From: Amorphus sp040750475
GTDB taxonomy: Bacteria > Pseudomonadota > Alphaproteobacteria > Rhizobiales > Amorphaceae
DNA length: 64,000 bases
Assembly (NCBI RefSeq): GCF_040750475.1
Contig: NZ_JABJVY010000010.1
Coordinates: forward strand, 62,001-126,000
Reading direction: 5' to 3'
Below are positions 36,951 through 46,757 of the stretch, in pieces. Under the pieces are notes generated by a model. The model was given only the letters and a program-made list of their open reading frames with translations, was not told the DNA's origin and did no database searches. Within the stretch, counting starts at the first letter, position 1. Each line of letters opens with the position of its first letter. A program made the translations under genes and the position numbers.

Positions 36951-37341
36951 CGCAACCGCGCCCGACGGAGAAACACCTGCGTCCCTGCAGGCAGCAGAGT
37001 CCTTGTCGTCTTGTTTCCCCTGATTGCCGATGCGCGCCGGTTTAAAGCCATAAGGCTCAAACCCGTGCAGGCGCGCGATCGTTCCGACTTATTCGCCGAT
37101 TTCTCCTGAACACCATCGGGTCGGCGTCCATCCCGTGACGCACCGACGATTTGTTTGCCTGGGAAGACGATGCTCCAGAACCGGCCTCGCTAAGGAACGG
37201 AGCCATGTGGAGTCATGTGAAGCGTCGGTTGTGGCCGTCCCTCCCCCTGGATTCTGCAGTTCGCCAGCGCCCACCATTCCCGGCGAGGATTTCGTGCTAA
37301 GCACACACACATGTCTTGGAGGAGTGGCGGTCCCCCCAATC
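36951..37341. other. Divergent control region between the P450 and the diguanylate cyclase
   Basis: No gene recognised. It should carry promoters for both flanking genes; the minus-strand EcfG-like motif is listed separately. A run of C residues and TTGGAGGAG lie just before the diguanylate cyclase start. Confidence 0.4.
37060..37085 (-). promoter_or_regulatory. EcfG-type promoter motif before the P450 gene
   Basis: On the minus strand: GGAAC at 37085-37081, 17 bp, then GGTT, 110 bp upstream of the P450 ATG. Confidence 0.35.
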
Positions 37342-39135
37342 ATGCGGATTTTACCCCAATTTGGCGCCCGGCTCGCCCTTGCCTGGCTGTTGGTGCTTTT
37401 GGCCGTCGGCGTCGTCCAAGCTGGCGTGTTGCAATGGCAGGATATTCCTCCGATCGAACTCAGCCGGCTTTCTAGCGGGACGACCCTGTTCGGCTTTGCC
37501 GCCTATTCGCGATCCAGTGAGCCCGACCTCACCCTCGACGCCGCTCTGGAGACGCCGACCTGGCAGCCCCTCACCGCATCGACGCGCAACCAGGGGATCA
37601 CGGCAGACACTTTTCGAATTGCCTTCCGGCTAGTGAACGACACGAACCACGACCAGTCGCTCGTCATCAGCCACGATATTGCGAATCTCTCGACATTCGC
37701 CGTCAACGTCATTGCCCCGGATGGTGAGGACACTCGAACCGTCTTTCGGGCCAACGACCCATTCGCCGACCGGGCCCTACCCTATGCGGGCCCCGCCGCC
37801 GAAATCAGCGTTCCCGCCAGCGCCAGCCGCGACGTGGTGGTGAGTTTTCGCAACGATTACATCATCCCACTTCACATCAGTCTGCACCTGTGGAGCGCGT
37901 CCACTTTCGAGCGCCACATCATCGTGAACACGGCGTTCTACGTGTTCTGGATCGCGTGTCTTCTGATGACGGCGGTGTTCTGGACGCTCTACGGCACGAT
38001 CATGCGCCAGCTCCGTATGGTCGCCTATGCCGTCTATATGTACGGTCTGGTCGCGACCTACGCCCTATTTTCCGGCGTCGGTTATCTGGTTCTCTATCCC
38101 GATCGACCATGGATCGCCGAGCTCGGCTTTCATTGGTCGCTTTTTCTAGTCGCCGCCGCGGCATTCGAGTTTGCCAGGCGCCACCTCGAGATGGCGGCTA
38201 ATCATCCCCTCCACAATCGGATCCTCATCGGCGTAGCGCTCTTCTGCCTGGCGCTTTCGGTCGGCTCGCTCGTGGTCCTCCCGATGTCCGTGGAGGCCCC
38301 GCTGAGTTTCGTCGCCGTCAACGGGGCCACGCTCTACATCATGACACTCAGTTGGATCGCGTGGATCCGCGACGGTGTCTCCTATGCCAAATGGATGGTG
38401 TTCGGCTGGGTAAGCGTTGCGATCGGCGCCCTGCTTTCCACCTTCGGCAGCATGCTGAACTTTCCCTACACTACGGCCACGCATACGGACTTTGTCCAGC
38501 TTGCCTTCGCCGCGACCGTGCTGGAGAGCCTGCTCCTGAGCATCTCGCTCGCACAGTGGCTGCGCGGGCAAGAAACGGCGCGGGTGGCAGCCGAGGAGGC
38601 CGCGGCGCGAGATGCGCTGACGGGACTGTTGAACAGAAGGGGATTCGGCCGGCGGGTCGACCGATTGGCCGCCAGTGGAAATTGGCCGGGCAATCTCTGG
38701 CTTGCCGCGATCGATATCGACCGATTCAAACACATCAACGACACCCACAGTCACGCCGCAGGTGACGCCGTATTGGTCCATCTGGCCGGAATTCTGGTCG
38801 CCGGGGTGCGGGCCGAGGACACCATCGCACGTTTTGGCGGGGAGGAATTCGTCCTGCTGTTTTCCGCCCATACGGAAAGCACCGCGCGCTCTGTACTGGA
38901 ACGTACGCGGGAGCAGTTTGAAATGAAGCGGACGTCCTACGGGACGGGCATGATTTTCCACACCTTCAGCGCGGGTCTGGTACGCGCCGCCGATCATCCA
39001 GGAGCAGACAAGGCCGGGCTGGTGGCTCTTGCCGACCAGGCGCTCTATGCGGCCAAACGAAACGGCCGCAACCGGGTCCATGTGTTTGGAAGCGAAAGCC
39101 AGCACGGTGGCGACGGACGCCACGCCCATTCCTGA
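37342..39135 (+). CDS. Membrane diguanylate cyclase with 7TM-DISM sensor
   Basis: 597 residues: a signal-anchor (LALAWLLVLLAVGVV), an extracytoplasmic beta-rich 7TMR-DISMED2-like domain to about residue 180, seven membrane helices to about 400, and a C-terminal GGDEF domain. The catalytic motif is GGEEF near residue 498, and an inhibitory site RAED precedes it by five residues, so it should make cyclic di-GMP and feel product inhibition. The ATG is assigned because it starts the signal segment; a GTG six codons upstream is possible, and TTGGAGGAG lies unusually far from the ATG. The sensed ligand is unknown. Confidence 0.88.
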   Translation: MRILPQFGARLALAWLLVLLAVGVVQAGVLQWQDIPPIELSRLSSGTTLFGFAAYSRSSEPDLTLDAALETPTWQPLTASTRNQGITADTFRIAFRLVNDTNHDQSLVISHDIANLSTFAVNVIAPDGEDTRTVFRANDPFADRALPYAGPAAEISVPASASRDVVVSFRNDYIIPLHISLHLWSASTFERHIIVNTAFYVFWIACLLMTAVFWTLYGTIMRQLRMVAYAVYMYGLVATYALFSGVGYLVLYPDRPWIAELGFHWSLFLVAAAAFEFARRHLEMAANHPLHNRILIGVALFCLALSVGSLVVLPMSVEAPLSFVAVNGATLYIMTLSWIAWIRDGVSYAKWMVFGWVSVAIGALLSTFGSMLNFPYTTATHTDFVQLAFAATVLESLLLSISLAQWLRGQETARVAAEEAAARDALTGLLNRRGFGRRVDRLAASGNWPGNLWLAAIDIDRFKHINDTHSHAAGDAVLVHLAGILVAGVRAEDTIARFGGEEFVLLFSAHTESTARSVLERTREQFEMKRTSYGTGMIFHTFSAGLVRAADHPGADKAGLVALADQALYAAKRNGRNRVHVFGSESQHGGDGRHAHS

Positions 39136-39256
39136 GGCAAAAGACCTTGGATGGTTCGGAACACCCACTTGGAGAGTCTGGCTCCGGCGACCGACTGGGC
39201 CAGCCGGGCCGCCCCGACGGCCGGGGGGTGCTTGCATGCGCAATGGCAAGACATGC

Positions 39257-39287
39257 ATGATTTCGGGCCTTAGCGACCCGAAATCAT
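39257..39287. repeat. Palindromic repeat, family B, copy 1
   Basis: ATGATTTCGGG and CCCGAAATCAT form a perfect 11-bp inverted repeat around a 9-base loop. A near-identical copy, in reverse orientation, lies at 63513-63544 before the phosphonate-operon binding protein. It sits between the diguanylate cyclase and HU genes. Confidence 0.6.
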
Positions 39288-39412
39288 CGTTCAAAAGACG
39301 CTTATATCCGCCTGAATAGCCCTGTTCGGAACAGATCGACGGGCGGATTTTGGAGCCATTTCCGATCGATCGGGTACGAGACCACCTGATCGGCGGAAAC
39401 GACTCGCCGGGA

Positions 39413-39688
39413 TTAGCTGTTCACCAGCTCCTTGAGCGGCTTGCCCGCGCGGAACTTCGGCACGTTCGCCGCCGGAATCTTGATGGTCTTGCCGGTGCGC
39501 GGGTCACGGCCCTCGGAGGCGGCGCGCTGGGTCACGGCAAACACGCCGAAGCCGACAATGCGAACCTCGTCGCCGCCCTTCAGGGCCTCAGAAATGGTGT
39601 CGAACATGGCGTCGACGGCCTTCTGGGCTGCCGGCTTGGTCAACTCTGCTTTGTCGGCCACCGCGGCGACCAGATCGTTCTTCTTCAT
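39413..39688 (-). CDS. hup: HU family DNA-binding protein
   Basis: 91 residues; starts MKKNDLVAAVAD and contains GFGVFAVTQRAASEGRDPRT and GKTIKIPAANVPKFRAGK, the DNA-binding arm and C-terminal helix of HU. It packages DNA as a dimer. The ATG at 39688 with the typical HU start was preferred; AAAGGGA precedes it. It follows lon in the standard order for the group, with a terminator between them. Confidence 0.96.
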   Translation of the reverse strand: MKKNDLVAAVADKAELTKPAAQKAVDAMFDTISEALKGGDEVRIVGFGVFAVTQRAASEGRDPRTGKTIKIPAANVPKFRAGKPLKELVNS

Positions 39689-39827
39689 GTGGTTCCCTTT
39701 CTTAAATGACAGCCACAAAGGATAAGCCAGCCCAGCCGTCCACTCTTGGTGCGGCGAAACACGCTTGAGCGCAACCGCCTTTTCCGAATTTTTCCCGGAA
39801 ATCCGACGTTTAAGGGCGTCCTATGAC

Positions 39828-39859
39828 AAAAAAGCCCCGCGGAGGAAGCTCCGCGGGGC
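39828..39859 (-). terminator. Rho-independent terminator after lon
   Basis: GCCCCGCGGAG pairs with CTCCGCGGGGC around a 4-base loop; on the minus strand it ends in TTTTTT. A textbook terminator, about 115 bp past the lon stop and in front of hup. Confidence 0.9.
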
Positions 39860-39940
39860 ATTGTCGTCACAACCTGTCGGCAAATCGCCGCGTCTCACCG
39901 AATCGCCAGGATGGCTGCGGCGAAACGATAGGGTCGGCAA

Positions 39941-39962
39941 GCTCGGGTCTTTCGACCCGAGC
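39941..39962. repeat. Short perfect hairpin right after lon
   Basis: GCTCGGGTC pairs with GACCCGAGC around TTTC, 11 bp past the lon stop. There is no T-run, so it more probably protects the lon mRNA end than terminates it. Confidence 0.5.
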
Positions 39963-39972
39963 TCAACCTTGT

Positions 39973-42408
39973 TCAGTGGGCGCGCATGGCTGCGCTGTCG
40001 TCGTCGCTGACGGCCACCGGATCGTTGGCGTGGGCTTTCTCGTCCCACTCGATCGGCTCCGGCGTGCGGACCAGAGCCCGGGAAAGCACCTCGTCCATGC
40101 GGGAGACCGGAACGACGTCCAGCCGGTTCTTCACCGAGTCCGGAATGTCGGCCAGATCCTTGGCGTTCTCTTCCGGAATCAGCACCGTCTTGATGCCACC
40201 CCGGAGCGCCGCCAGAAGCTTCTCCTTCAACCCGCCGATCGGCAGCACCCGGCCACGCAGCGTGATCTCGCCGGTCATGGCGACATCGCGACGGATCGGG
40301 ATGCCGGTCATCACCGAGACCACGGCCGTCGCCATGGCGATGCCCGCCGACGGTCCGTCCTTCGGGGTTGCCCCTTCCGGCACGTGGACGTGGATGTCCT
40401 TCTTGTCGAACAGCGGCGGCTCGATGCCGAAGTCGACCGACCGGGAGCGGACGTAGGACGCCGCCGCGGAGATCGATTCCTTCATCACGTCGCGCAGGTT
40501 GCCCGTGACCGTCATCTTGCCCTTGCCGGGCATCATGACGCCTTCGATGGTCAGAAGCTCGCCGCCGACCTCGGTCCAGGCCAGTCCGGTGGCTACACCG
40601 ACGGCGTCCTCCAGCTCCGCCTCGCCGTAGCGATAGCGCGGCACGCCCAGATAATCATCCAGGTTCGCGTCGGTGATCGCCACGGTCTTGGTTTCGCCCT
40701 TGGAGATGACGAGTTCCTTGACCGCCTTACGGGCCAGCGTGGCCAGTTCGCGCTCGAGATTACGGACGCCGGCCTCCCGCGTATAACGGCGAATGACCGT
40801 GCGCATCGCGTCATCGTCGACCGTGAACTCACCGTCCTTCAGGCCGTGCTCGCTCACCGCCTTCGGCAGCAAATGCCGCTTGGCGATTTCCACCTTCTCG
40901 TCCTCGGTGTAGCCGGCGATCCGGATGATCTCCATCCGGTCGAGCAGCGGTCCGGGGATGTTGAGGGTGTTGGCCGTGGTGATGAACATCACGTCCGACA
41001 GATCGTACTCCACCTCCAGATAGTGGTCCATGAACGTGGAGTTCTGTTCCGGATCGAGCACCTCCAGCAGCGCCGACGACGGATCGCCGCGGAAGTCCAT
41101 GCCCATCTTGTCGATCTCGTCGAGCAGGAAGAGCGGGTTGGACTTCTTGGCCTTCTTCATCGACTGGATGACCTTGCCGGGCATCGAGCCGATATAGGTG
41201 CGCCGGTGACCGCGGATCTCGGACTCGTCGCGAACGCCGCCGAGAGACATGCGCACGAACTCACGTCCGGTCGCCTTCGCGATCGACTTGCCGAGCGAGG
41301 TCTTCCCGACGCCGGGCGGGCCGACGAGGCACAGAATCGGACCCTTCAGCTTGTTCGCCCGGCTCTGGACGGCGAGATACTCGACGATCCGTTCCTTGAC
41401 CTTCTCAAGCCCGTAGTGATCGGTCTCCAGCACATGCTCGGCATGCGAGAGATCGTGCTTCACCCGTGACCGCTTCTTCCACGGCAGGCCCAGGAGCCAG
41501 TCGAGATAGTTGCGGATGACGGTCGCTTCCGCCGACATCGGGCTCATCTGACGCAGCTTCTTCAGCTCGCCATTGGCCTTGTCGCGGGCCTCCTTGGAGA
41601 GCTTGGTCTTCTTGATGCGCTCGTCGAGCTCGGCCAGCTCGTCCTTGCCGTCCTCGCCGTCGCCCAGCTCCTTCTGGATCGCCCGCATCTGCTCGTTCAG
41701 ATAGTACTCGCGCTGGGTCTTCTCCATCTGGCGCTTGACGCGCGAGCGGATGCGCTTTTCGACCTGGAGCACGGAGATCTCGCTCTCCATCAGGCCCAGC
41801 ACCTTCTCCAGACGCTCGGAGACGGAGGCGATCGCGAGGATCTCCTGCTTCTCCGGGATCTTCACGGCGAGATGCGAGGCCACCGTGTCGGCGAGCTTGG
41901 CATAGTCCTCGATCTGAGAGACTGCGCCAATGACCTCCGGCGAAACCTTTTTGTTGAGCTTCACATAGCTCTCGAACTCGCTCACGACGGAGCGGGCGAG
42001 CGCCTGGGCTTCAACCTCGTCGGGAACGGTCTCCTCGATCAGGTCCGCCTCAGCCTCGAAGAAGCCTTCACGATCGGTGAAGCGTGTGATGTTGGCGCGC
42101 GCATTGCCTTCGACGAGCACCTTCACAGTGCCATCGGGCAGCTTCAGAAGCTGCAAGACGGTGGCGAGCGTACCGACCTCATAGATCGCACTCGGTGCCG
42201 GATCGTCGTCACCGGCCTCTTTCTGGGTGGCGAGCAGGATCTGATTGTCGGCCCGCATCACCTCTTCCAGCGCGCGGATCGACTTTTCGCGCCCCACGAA
42301 CAAGGGCACGATCATGTGCGGAAACACGACGATGTCGCGCAGAGGCAACACGGGATAAACCTGTCCCGCATCCCCTTGCCGTGTGTCCTGGTTTTCCAAA
42401 CTGCTCAT
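39973..42408 (-). CDS. lon: ATP-dependent protease Lon
   Basis: 811 residues: N-terminal substrate-binding domain (YPVLPLRDIVVFPHMIVPLFVG), AAA+ module with Walker A GPPGVGKTSLGKS near residue 360, and C-terminal serine-lysine protease with PKDGPSAGIA near residue 687. It degrades misfolded and regulatory proteins in the cytoplasm. The ATG giving MSSLENQD was chosen because an upstream in-frame extension lacks homology and enters the control region. Convergence with no other gene; followed by a terminator. Confidence 0.97.
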   Translation of the reverse strand: MSSLENQDTRQGDAGQVYPVLPLRDIVVFPHMIVPLFVGREKSIRALEEVMRADNQILLATQKEAGDDDPAPSAIYEVGTLATVLQLLKLPDGTVKVLVEGNARANITRFTDREGFFEAEADLIEETVPDEVEAQALARSVVSEFESYVKLNKKVSPEVIGAVSQIEDYAKLADTVASHLAVKIPEKQEILAIASVSERLEKVLGLMESEISVLQVEKRIRSRVKRQMEKTQREYYLNEQMRAIQKELGDGEDGKDELAELDERIKKTKLSKEARDKANGELKKLRQMSPMSAEATVIRNYLDWLLGLPWKKRSRVKHDLSHAEHVLETDHYGLEKVKERIVEYLAVQSRANKLKGPILCLVGPPGVGKTSLGKSIAKATGREFVRMSLGGVRDESEIRGHRRTYIGSMPGKVIQSMKKAKKSNPLFLLDEIDKMGMDFRGDPSSALLEVLDPEQNSTFMDHYLEVEYDLSDVMFITTANTLNIPGPLLDRMEIIRIAGYTEDEKVEIAKRHLLPKAVSEHGLKDGEFTVDDDAMRTVIRRYTREAGVRNLERELATLARKAVKELVISKGETKTVAITDANLDDYLGVPRYRYGEAELEDAVGVATGLAWTEVGGELLTIEGVMMPGKGKMTVTGNLRDVMKESISAAASYVRSRSVDFGIEPPLFDKKDIHVHVPEGATPKDGPSAGIAMATAVVSVMTGIPIRRDVAMTGEITLRGRVLPIGGLKEKLLAALRGGIKTVLIPEENAKDLADIPDSVKNRLDVVPVSRMDEVLSRALVRTPEPIEWDEKAHANDPVAVSDDDSAAMRAH

Positions 42409-42782
42409 TCGTCCGTCCTTTCCCGAGAGCACCCCAGGCAAAGGCGTGGGTTCGGACCCCTCGCCGAAGCGGTGCTCTGACTTTCGTCCAACGACCGAGA
42501 ACTGGGATCAGAGGGAGATCCTGATCGCAGGTCGATCCCGGAGCCGAACTCGCCATGTGCTGATAATGCACGAGTCGGGCCACCGGAGCTGCGGCGTTTT
42601 GAGCGGATGCGGCATCCTTGTGGATTGACGCCTTCTCCGCATCCGGCCGGGCCAGGGAAGCACCCAAAACTGGCGTGCACCTGACCCCCCACGACCGCAA
42701 ACGTTTCTCAATAGGTGGACCGCTATATACGGCGTTTCAAGTCGCTGATGGCGAGGATATCTCCTCACCTGCGTCCAGCCGG
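42409..42782. other. Intergenic region between clpX and lon
   Basis: No gene recognised. It contains the lon promoter region (minus strand). I looked for a sigma-32 heat-shock promoter: a CTTGAA occurs near 42750, but its spacing to a CCTATT element is too long, so no promoter is called. Confidence 0.4.
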
Positions 42783-42818
42783 AAAAAACGAAGCGCCGGG
42801 AGGTGACCCGCCCGGCGC
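42783..42818 (-). terminator. Rho-independent terminator after clpX
   Basis: GCGCCGGG pairs with CCCGGCGC across a 10-base loop, followed on the minus strand by TTCG and TTTTTT. It lies 32 bp past the clpX stop. Confidence 0.85.
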
Positions 42819-42849
42819 CCGATATCCGTCCATCGCTGGAAAATTCCGG

Positions 42850-44118
42850 TCAGGCCGACGTTAGCGAGGTCCCTGCGCGGTCCGCGTAGATGTAGAGCGG
42901 ACGCGCCTTGCCCTCGACCACTTCCTGGGAGATCACCACCTCACGCACGCCTTCCAGACCCGGAAGTTCGTACATGGTGTCGAGCAGGATCTCCTCCATG
43001 ATGGAGCGCAGACCACGCGCACCGGTCTTGCGCTCGATCGCCCGCCGGGCAATTGCCGCCAGCGCGTCCTCGTGGAAGGTGAGCTCGACGCCTTCCATCT
43101 CGAACAGCCGAGAGTACTGCTTGGACAGCGCATTCTTCGGTTCACGCAGGATCTGCACGAGGGCTGCCTCGTCCAGGTCCTCCAGGGTCGCAATCACCGG
43201 AAGACGGCCGACAAACTCCGGAATCAAACCGAACTTCAGGAGGTCTTCCGGCTCCACGGCATGGAACAGCTCGCCGGTCTTACGGTCCTCCGGCGCCATC
43301 ACCTGGGCGGAGAAGCCGATGGACGTGGTCCGGCCGCGATCGGAAATGATCTTCTCCAGACCCGAGAACGCGCCGCCGCAGATGAACAGGATGTTGGTCG
43401 TATCGACCTGAAGAAACTCCTGCTGCGGATGCTTGCGTCCCCCCTGGGGCGGAACGCTTGCGACCGTGCCTTCCATAATTTTCAGAAGCGCCTGCTGCAC
43501 GCCCTCGCCCGACACGTCGCGCGTGATCGACGGGTTGTCGGACTTGCGGCTGATCTTGTCGACCTCGTCGATGTAGACGATGCCGCGCTGGGCACGCTCG
43601 ACATTGTAGTCCGCAGCCTGCAGGAGCTTCAGGATGATGTTCTCGACGTCCTCGCCAACATAGCCGGCTTCCGTCAGCGTGGTCGCATCCGCCATGGTGA
43701 ACGGCACGTCGAGGATGCGCGCAAGCGTCTGGGCGAGCAGCGTCTTGCCGCAACCGGTCGGACCGATCAGCAGGATGTTCGACTTTGACAGTTCGACATC
43801 GTTGTTTTTCGAGGCGTGGTTCAGCCGCTTGTAGTGATTGTGGACGGCGACCGACAGCACCTTCTTGGCGCTCGGCTGGCCGATCACATAGTCGTCGAGC
43901 ACCTTCTGAATTTCGGCCGGGGTGGGAATCCCGTCGCGCGACTTCACCAGCGAGGATTTGTTCTCCTCGCGAATGATATCCATGCACAGCTCGACACACT
44001 CGTCGCAGATGAACACGGTGGGCCCCGCGATCAGCTTGCGCACCTCATGCTGGCTCTTCCCGCAGAACGAGCAGTAGAGGGTGTTCTTGCTGTCGCCGCC
44101 GCCGCTGACCTTGCTCAT
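42850..44118 (-). CDS. clpX: ATP-dependent Clp protease ATP-binding subunit ClpX
   Basis: 422 residues. N-terminal zinc domain (LYCSFCGKS, then FICDECVELC), AAA+ module with Walker A GPTGCGKTLLAQTLAR, a Walker B VYIDEVDKI, and an ISDRGRTTSIGF loop. ClpX unfolds tagged proteins and feeds them to ClpP. The start MSKVSGGG was chosen over an upstream extension. The order tig-clpP-clpX-lon is conserved in alphaproteobacteria. Confidence 0.97.
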   Translation of the reverse strand: MSKVSGGGDSKNTLYCSFCGKSQHEVRKLIAGPTVFICDECVELCMDIIREENKSSLVKSRDGIPTPAEIQKVLDDYVIGQPSAKKVLSVAVHNHYKRLNHASKNNDVELSKSNILLIGPTGCGKTLLAQTLARILDVPFTMADATTLTEAGYVGEDVENIILKLLQAADYNVERAQRGIVYIDEVDKISRKSDNPSITRDVSGEGVQQALLKIMEGTVASVPPQGGRKHPQQEFLQVDTTNILFICGGAFSGLEKIISDRGRTTSIGFSAQVMAPEDRKTGELFHAVEPEDLLKFGLIPEFVGRLPVIATLEDLDEAALVQILREPKNALSKQYSRLFEMEGVELTFHEDALAAIARRAIERKTGARGLRSIMEEILLDTMYELPGLEGVREVVISQEVVEGKARPLYIYADRAGTSLTSA

Positions 44119-44382
44119 CCAATCAACCTCTTCGTATCTGCTGACCGCCACACGAAGCGACGGTGCATGTCCCCCCTCTTGCCATCGCACAGCATCAGGG
44201 CCCGGAGTTCAACTCCGAGATTCGTTCGCTGGCCCGACTCAGCTATGCAATCACGGTGCCTATTGGCAAATCAAGCCTGCATCGGGCTTCCATTTCCTTA
44301 AGGAACGCGGCGAAAAACCACGTCCCTTGCCCCTTGCAGATTTGCTTTTGCCTCCCAAGGAGCTTGAAAGCTCCCCAGAAAA

Positions 44383-45006
44383 CTAGCCTTCAAGCGCGGT
44401 GCGGCTAGAGATCACCTGATCGATCAGACCGAACTCCTTGGCCCGATCCGGGGTCATGAAATTGTCGCGCTCAAGCGCCTCTTCGATCTCGTCGAGGGCT
44501 CGCCCGGTGTGCTTCACATAGATTTCGTTCAGCCGACGCTTCAGCGCAAGGATCTCCTTGGCATGCAGCTCGATATCGGCCGCGGTGCCGCGGAAACCGC
44601 CGGACGGCTGATGCACCATGATACGGGCATTCGGCAGCGAGAAGCGCAGATCCTTGTCGCCGGCGGCGAGCAACAGCGAGCCCATGGACGCCGATTGGCC
44701 GATGCACAGCGTCGAGATCGACGGGCGAATGAACTGCATGGTGTCGTAAATCGCGAGGCCGGAGGTCACGATGCCGCCCGGCGAATTGATGTACATCGCG
44801 ATCTCTTTGTTCGGATTCTCCGACTCCAGGAACAAGAGCTGCGCACAGGCCAGCGAGGCGACAGTGTCCTCGATCGGACCGGTGATGAAGATGATGCGCT
44901 CCTTCAGGAGGCGCGAGAAAATGTCGTAGGCCCGCTCGCCCCGGTTCGTCTGCTCGACGACCATCGGCACGAGAGTGCTCATGTAGGTGTCAATCGGATC
45001 TTTCAT
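44383..45006 (-). CDS. clpP: ATP-dependent Clp protease proteolytic subunit ClpP
   Basis: 207 residues. Catalytic Ser107 lies in GQSASMG and His132 in IMVHQPSGG; the Asp follows in the C-terminal third (ERDNFMTPDRA segment). NSPGGIVTSGLAIYDTM is the conserved core. It forms the protease barrel with ClpX or ClpA. 264 bp separate it from clpX, so each may have its own promoter. Confidence 0.97.
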   Translation of the reverse strand: MKDPIDTYMSTLVPMVVEQTNRGERAYDIFSRLLKERIIFITGPIEDTVASLACAQLLFLESENPNKEIAMYINSPGGIVTSGLAIYDTMQFIRPSISTLCIGQSASMGSLLLAAGDKDLRFSLPNARIMVHQPSGGFRGTAADIELHAKEILALKRRLNEIYVKHTGRALDEIEEALERDNFMTPDRAKEFGLIDQVISSRTALEG

Positions 45007-45092
45007 ACCCGGTCCCGCTGGAGGCGCTCGTTTGGGGTCCTCAAGACGCGGGCCGAACGCCCGCGTCCGTCGTCTGGATCAGTCAGCAGAAT

Positions 45093-45137
45093 GCGGGATG
45101 CGGGCGAACAACCGATGCCCGCGCAACCTCATCCCGC
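45093..45137. repeat. Dispersed palindromic repeat, family A, copy 2
   Basis: GCGGGATGCGGGC pairs imperfectly with GCCCGCGCAACCTCATCCCGC around AACAACCGAT. It is related to the copies at 2104-2143 and 63571-63620. It lies between tig and clpP. Confidence 0.6.
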
Positions 45138-45154
45138 TTCTGTCCGCCGCCCGA

Positions 45155-46540
45155 TCAGTGATCGTGGTGGTGGTGCTCGTGATCGTGGTCATGATCGTGA
45201 TCGCCGCCCTCCGGATCGGCGAGCAGCTCATCCGCGCTCACCGGCTTCTCCTTCAGGGTGACGAGCTCGAACAGATAGTCGACCACCTTGTCCTCATATA
45301 GGGGCGCCCGCAGCGATGCCATCGCCTCAGGCGTTTTGGTGAAGTACTCGTAGGCCTGCTGCTCCTGGCCCGGGAACTGGCGGACCCGCTCGATCAGGGC
45401 GCGCTGCAGCTCCTCGTCATTGACCTGAACCTCGGCGTTCTCGCCGATCCGCGACAGGAGCAGGCCGAGCCGCACCCGGCGGTCCGCGATGCCCTGATAG
45501 TCGTTGCGCACCGTTTCCTCGGTCGTGTCGTCGTCCTCGAACGAGCGGCCGGACCGTTCGCGCTCGGCCATCTCCTGCTGCCAGATCGCATCGAACTCGG
45601 CGGTCACCAGCTTCTCCGGGACCTCGAACTTGTAGGCCTCGTCGAGGGCGTCGAGCAAAGCACGCTTGGCTTTCTCGCGGCTTGCCTGGTTGTAGGCGGA
45701 TTCCATCTGGCTCTTCAGCGCTTCGCGCAGCTTCTCCAGGGATTCCAGCCCGAGGCGCTCTGCGAACGCATCGTCGATGACCGTCTCCTGAGGCGCCGTC
45801 ACCTCCGCGACGGTGACGTCGAAGGTCGCGGCTTTGCCGGCAAGCTGCTCGGCCGGATAGTCCTCCGGGAAGCTCAGCTCGATCACCTTCTCCGTGCCCG
45901 CCGCCACTCCGGTGAGCTGCTCCTCGAAGCCCGGAATGAAGCGGCCGTCGCCGATCACGACTTCGACATCTTCCGCCGCGCCGCCTTCGAATGCCTCGCC
46001 GTCGATCTTCCCGACGAACGAAAGCTTGACCTTGTCGCCCTCTTCCGCCGGGCCGTCCTTGGTGTCGTAGAGGCGATTGTGTTCGGCCAGATGCGCCAGC
46101 TCTTCGTCGATCTTCTCGTCGGCGACCTCGGCCACCGGCTTCTCGATCTCAATCTTGTCGAAGCCGCTGAGCTCGATCGCCGGCAGGATCTCATAGGAGA
46201 CCTTAAAGGCGAGATCGGCGTTGCCTTCCACGACGCCATCCATCGTGACGCCCTCGAGCAAGTCCACGTCCGGCTGGGTCGCCGGGCGCTCATCGCGATC
46301 GTTGATTGCCTGCTGCACCGACTCGTTCAGGACCTCGCCGATGATATCGCCCATCGCCCGCTTGCCGTACATCTTTTTCAGATGGGTCAGCGGTACCTTG
46401 CCCGGGCGGAAACCGTTCAACTTCACGGAGTCCTTCATCTCCGACAAGTAACGATCGAGGCGCTCGTCGAGCGTGGTGGCCGGAACGACGACCTCGAGCT
46501 CGCGCTTCAGACCGTCGGAAAGCGTCTCGGTGACCTGCAT
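45155..46540 (-). CDS. tig: Trigger factor with a histidine-rich tail
   Basis: 461 residues. N-terminal ribosome-binding domain (GFRPGKVPLTHLKKMYGK), FKBP-like prolyl isomerase domain (DKVKLSFVGKIDGEAF) and C-terminal chaperone arms. It receives nascent chains at the ribosome. The last 17 residues are almost only Asp and His (DHDHDHDHEHHHHDH), likely metal-binding and unusual. The start MQVTETLS was chosen: an upstream in-frame extension would run into the tRNA-Leu gene. Confidence 0.96.
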   Translation of the reverse strand: MQVTETLSDGLKRELEVVVPATTLDERLDRYLSEMKDSVKLNGFRPGKVPLTHLKKMYGKRAMGDIIGEVLNESVQQAINDRDERPATQPDVDLLEGVTMDGVVEGNADLAFKVSYEILPAIELSGFDKIEIEKPVAEVADEKIDEELAHLAEHNRLYDTKDGPAEEGDKVKLSFVGKIDGEAFEGGAAEDVEVVIGDGRFIPGFEEQLTGVAAGTEKVIELSFPEDYPAEQLAGKAATFDVTVAEVTAPQETVIDDAFAERLGLESLEKLREALKSQMESAYNQASREKAKRALLDALDEAYKFEVPEKLVTAEFDAIWQQEMAERERSGRSFEDDDTTEETVRNDYQGIADRRVRLGLLLSRIGENAEVQVNDEELQRALIERVRQFPGQEQQAYEYFTKTPEAMASLRAPLYEDKVVDYLFELVTLKEKPVSADELLADPEGGDHDHDHDHEHHHHDH

Positions 46541-46672
46541 ACTGTTCTTCTTCGCTACCAGTCGTGAAAATTCGGGTTGAACGGCGTCCGCCACGTCTGC
46601 GGCTGCAAACGGTGCCGGTGAGATAAGAGATGCCCGATCGCGTTTGCAAGGGCTGCCGTCGAAACGCTGCCT

Positions 46673-46757
46673 GGTGCGGGCGGAGGGATTTGAACCCCCA
46701 CGGCTTGCGCCACTGGAACCTAAATCCAGCGTGTCTACCAATTCCACCACGCCCGCG
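46673..46757 (-). tRNA. tRNA-Leu (anticodon UAG)
   Basis: On the minus strand: acceptor GCGGGCG pairs with CGCCCGC, D region GTGGAATTGGTAGACAC, anticodon loop TTTAGGT with TAG, a class II variable arm, T arm GGGGGTTCAAATCCC, and encoded CCA. It lies 130 bp upstream of tig. Confidence 0.97.

Noticed and set aside
42700..42790. Sigma-32 heat-shock promoter for lon
   Set aside because: A CTTGAA and a CCTATT are present but too far apart (about 20 bp or more), so the match was not accepted.
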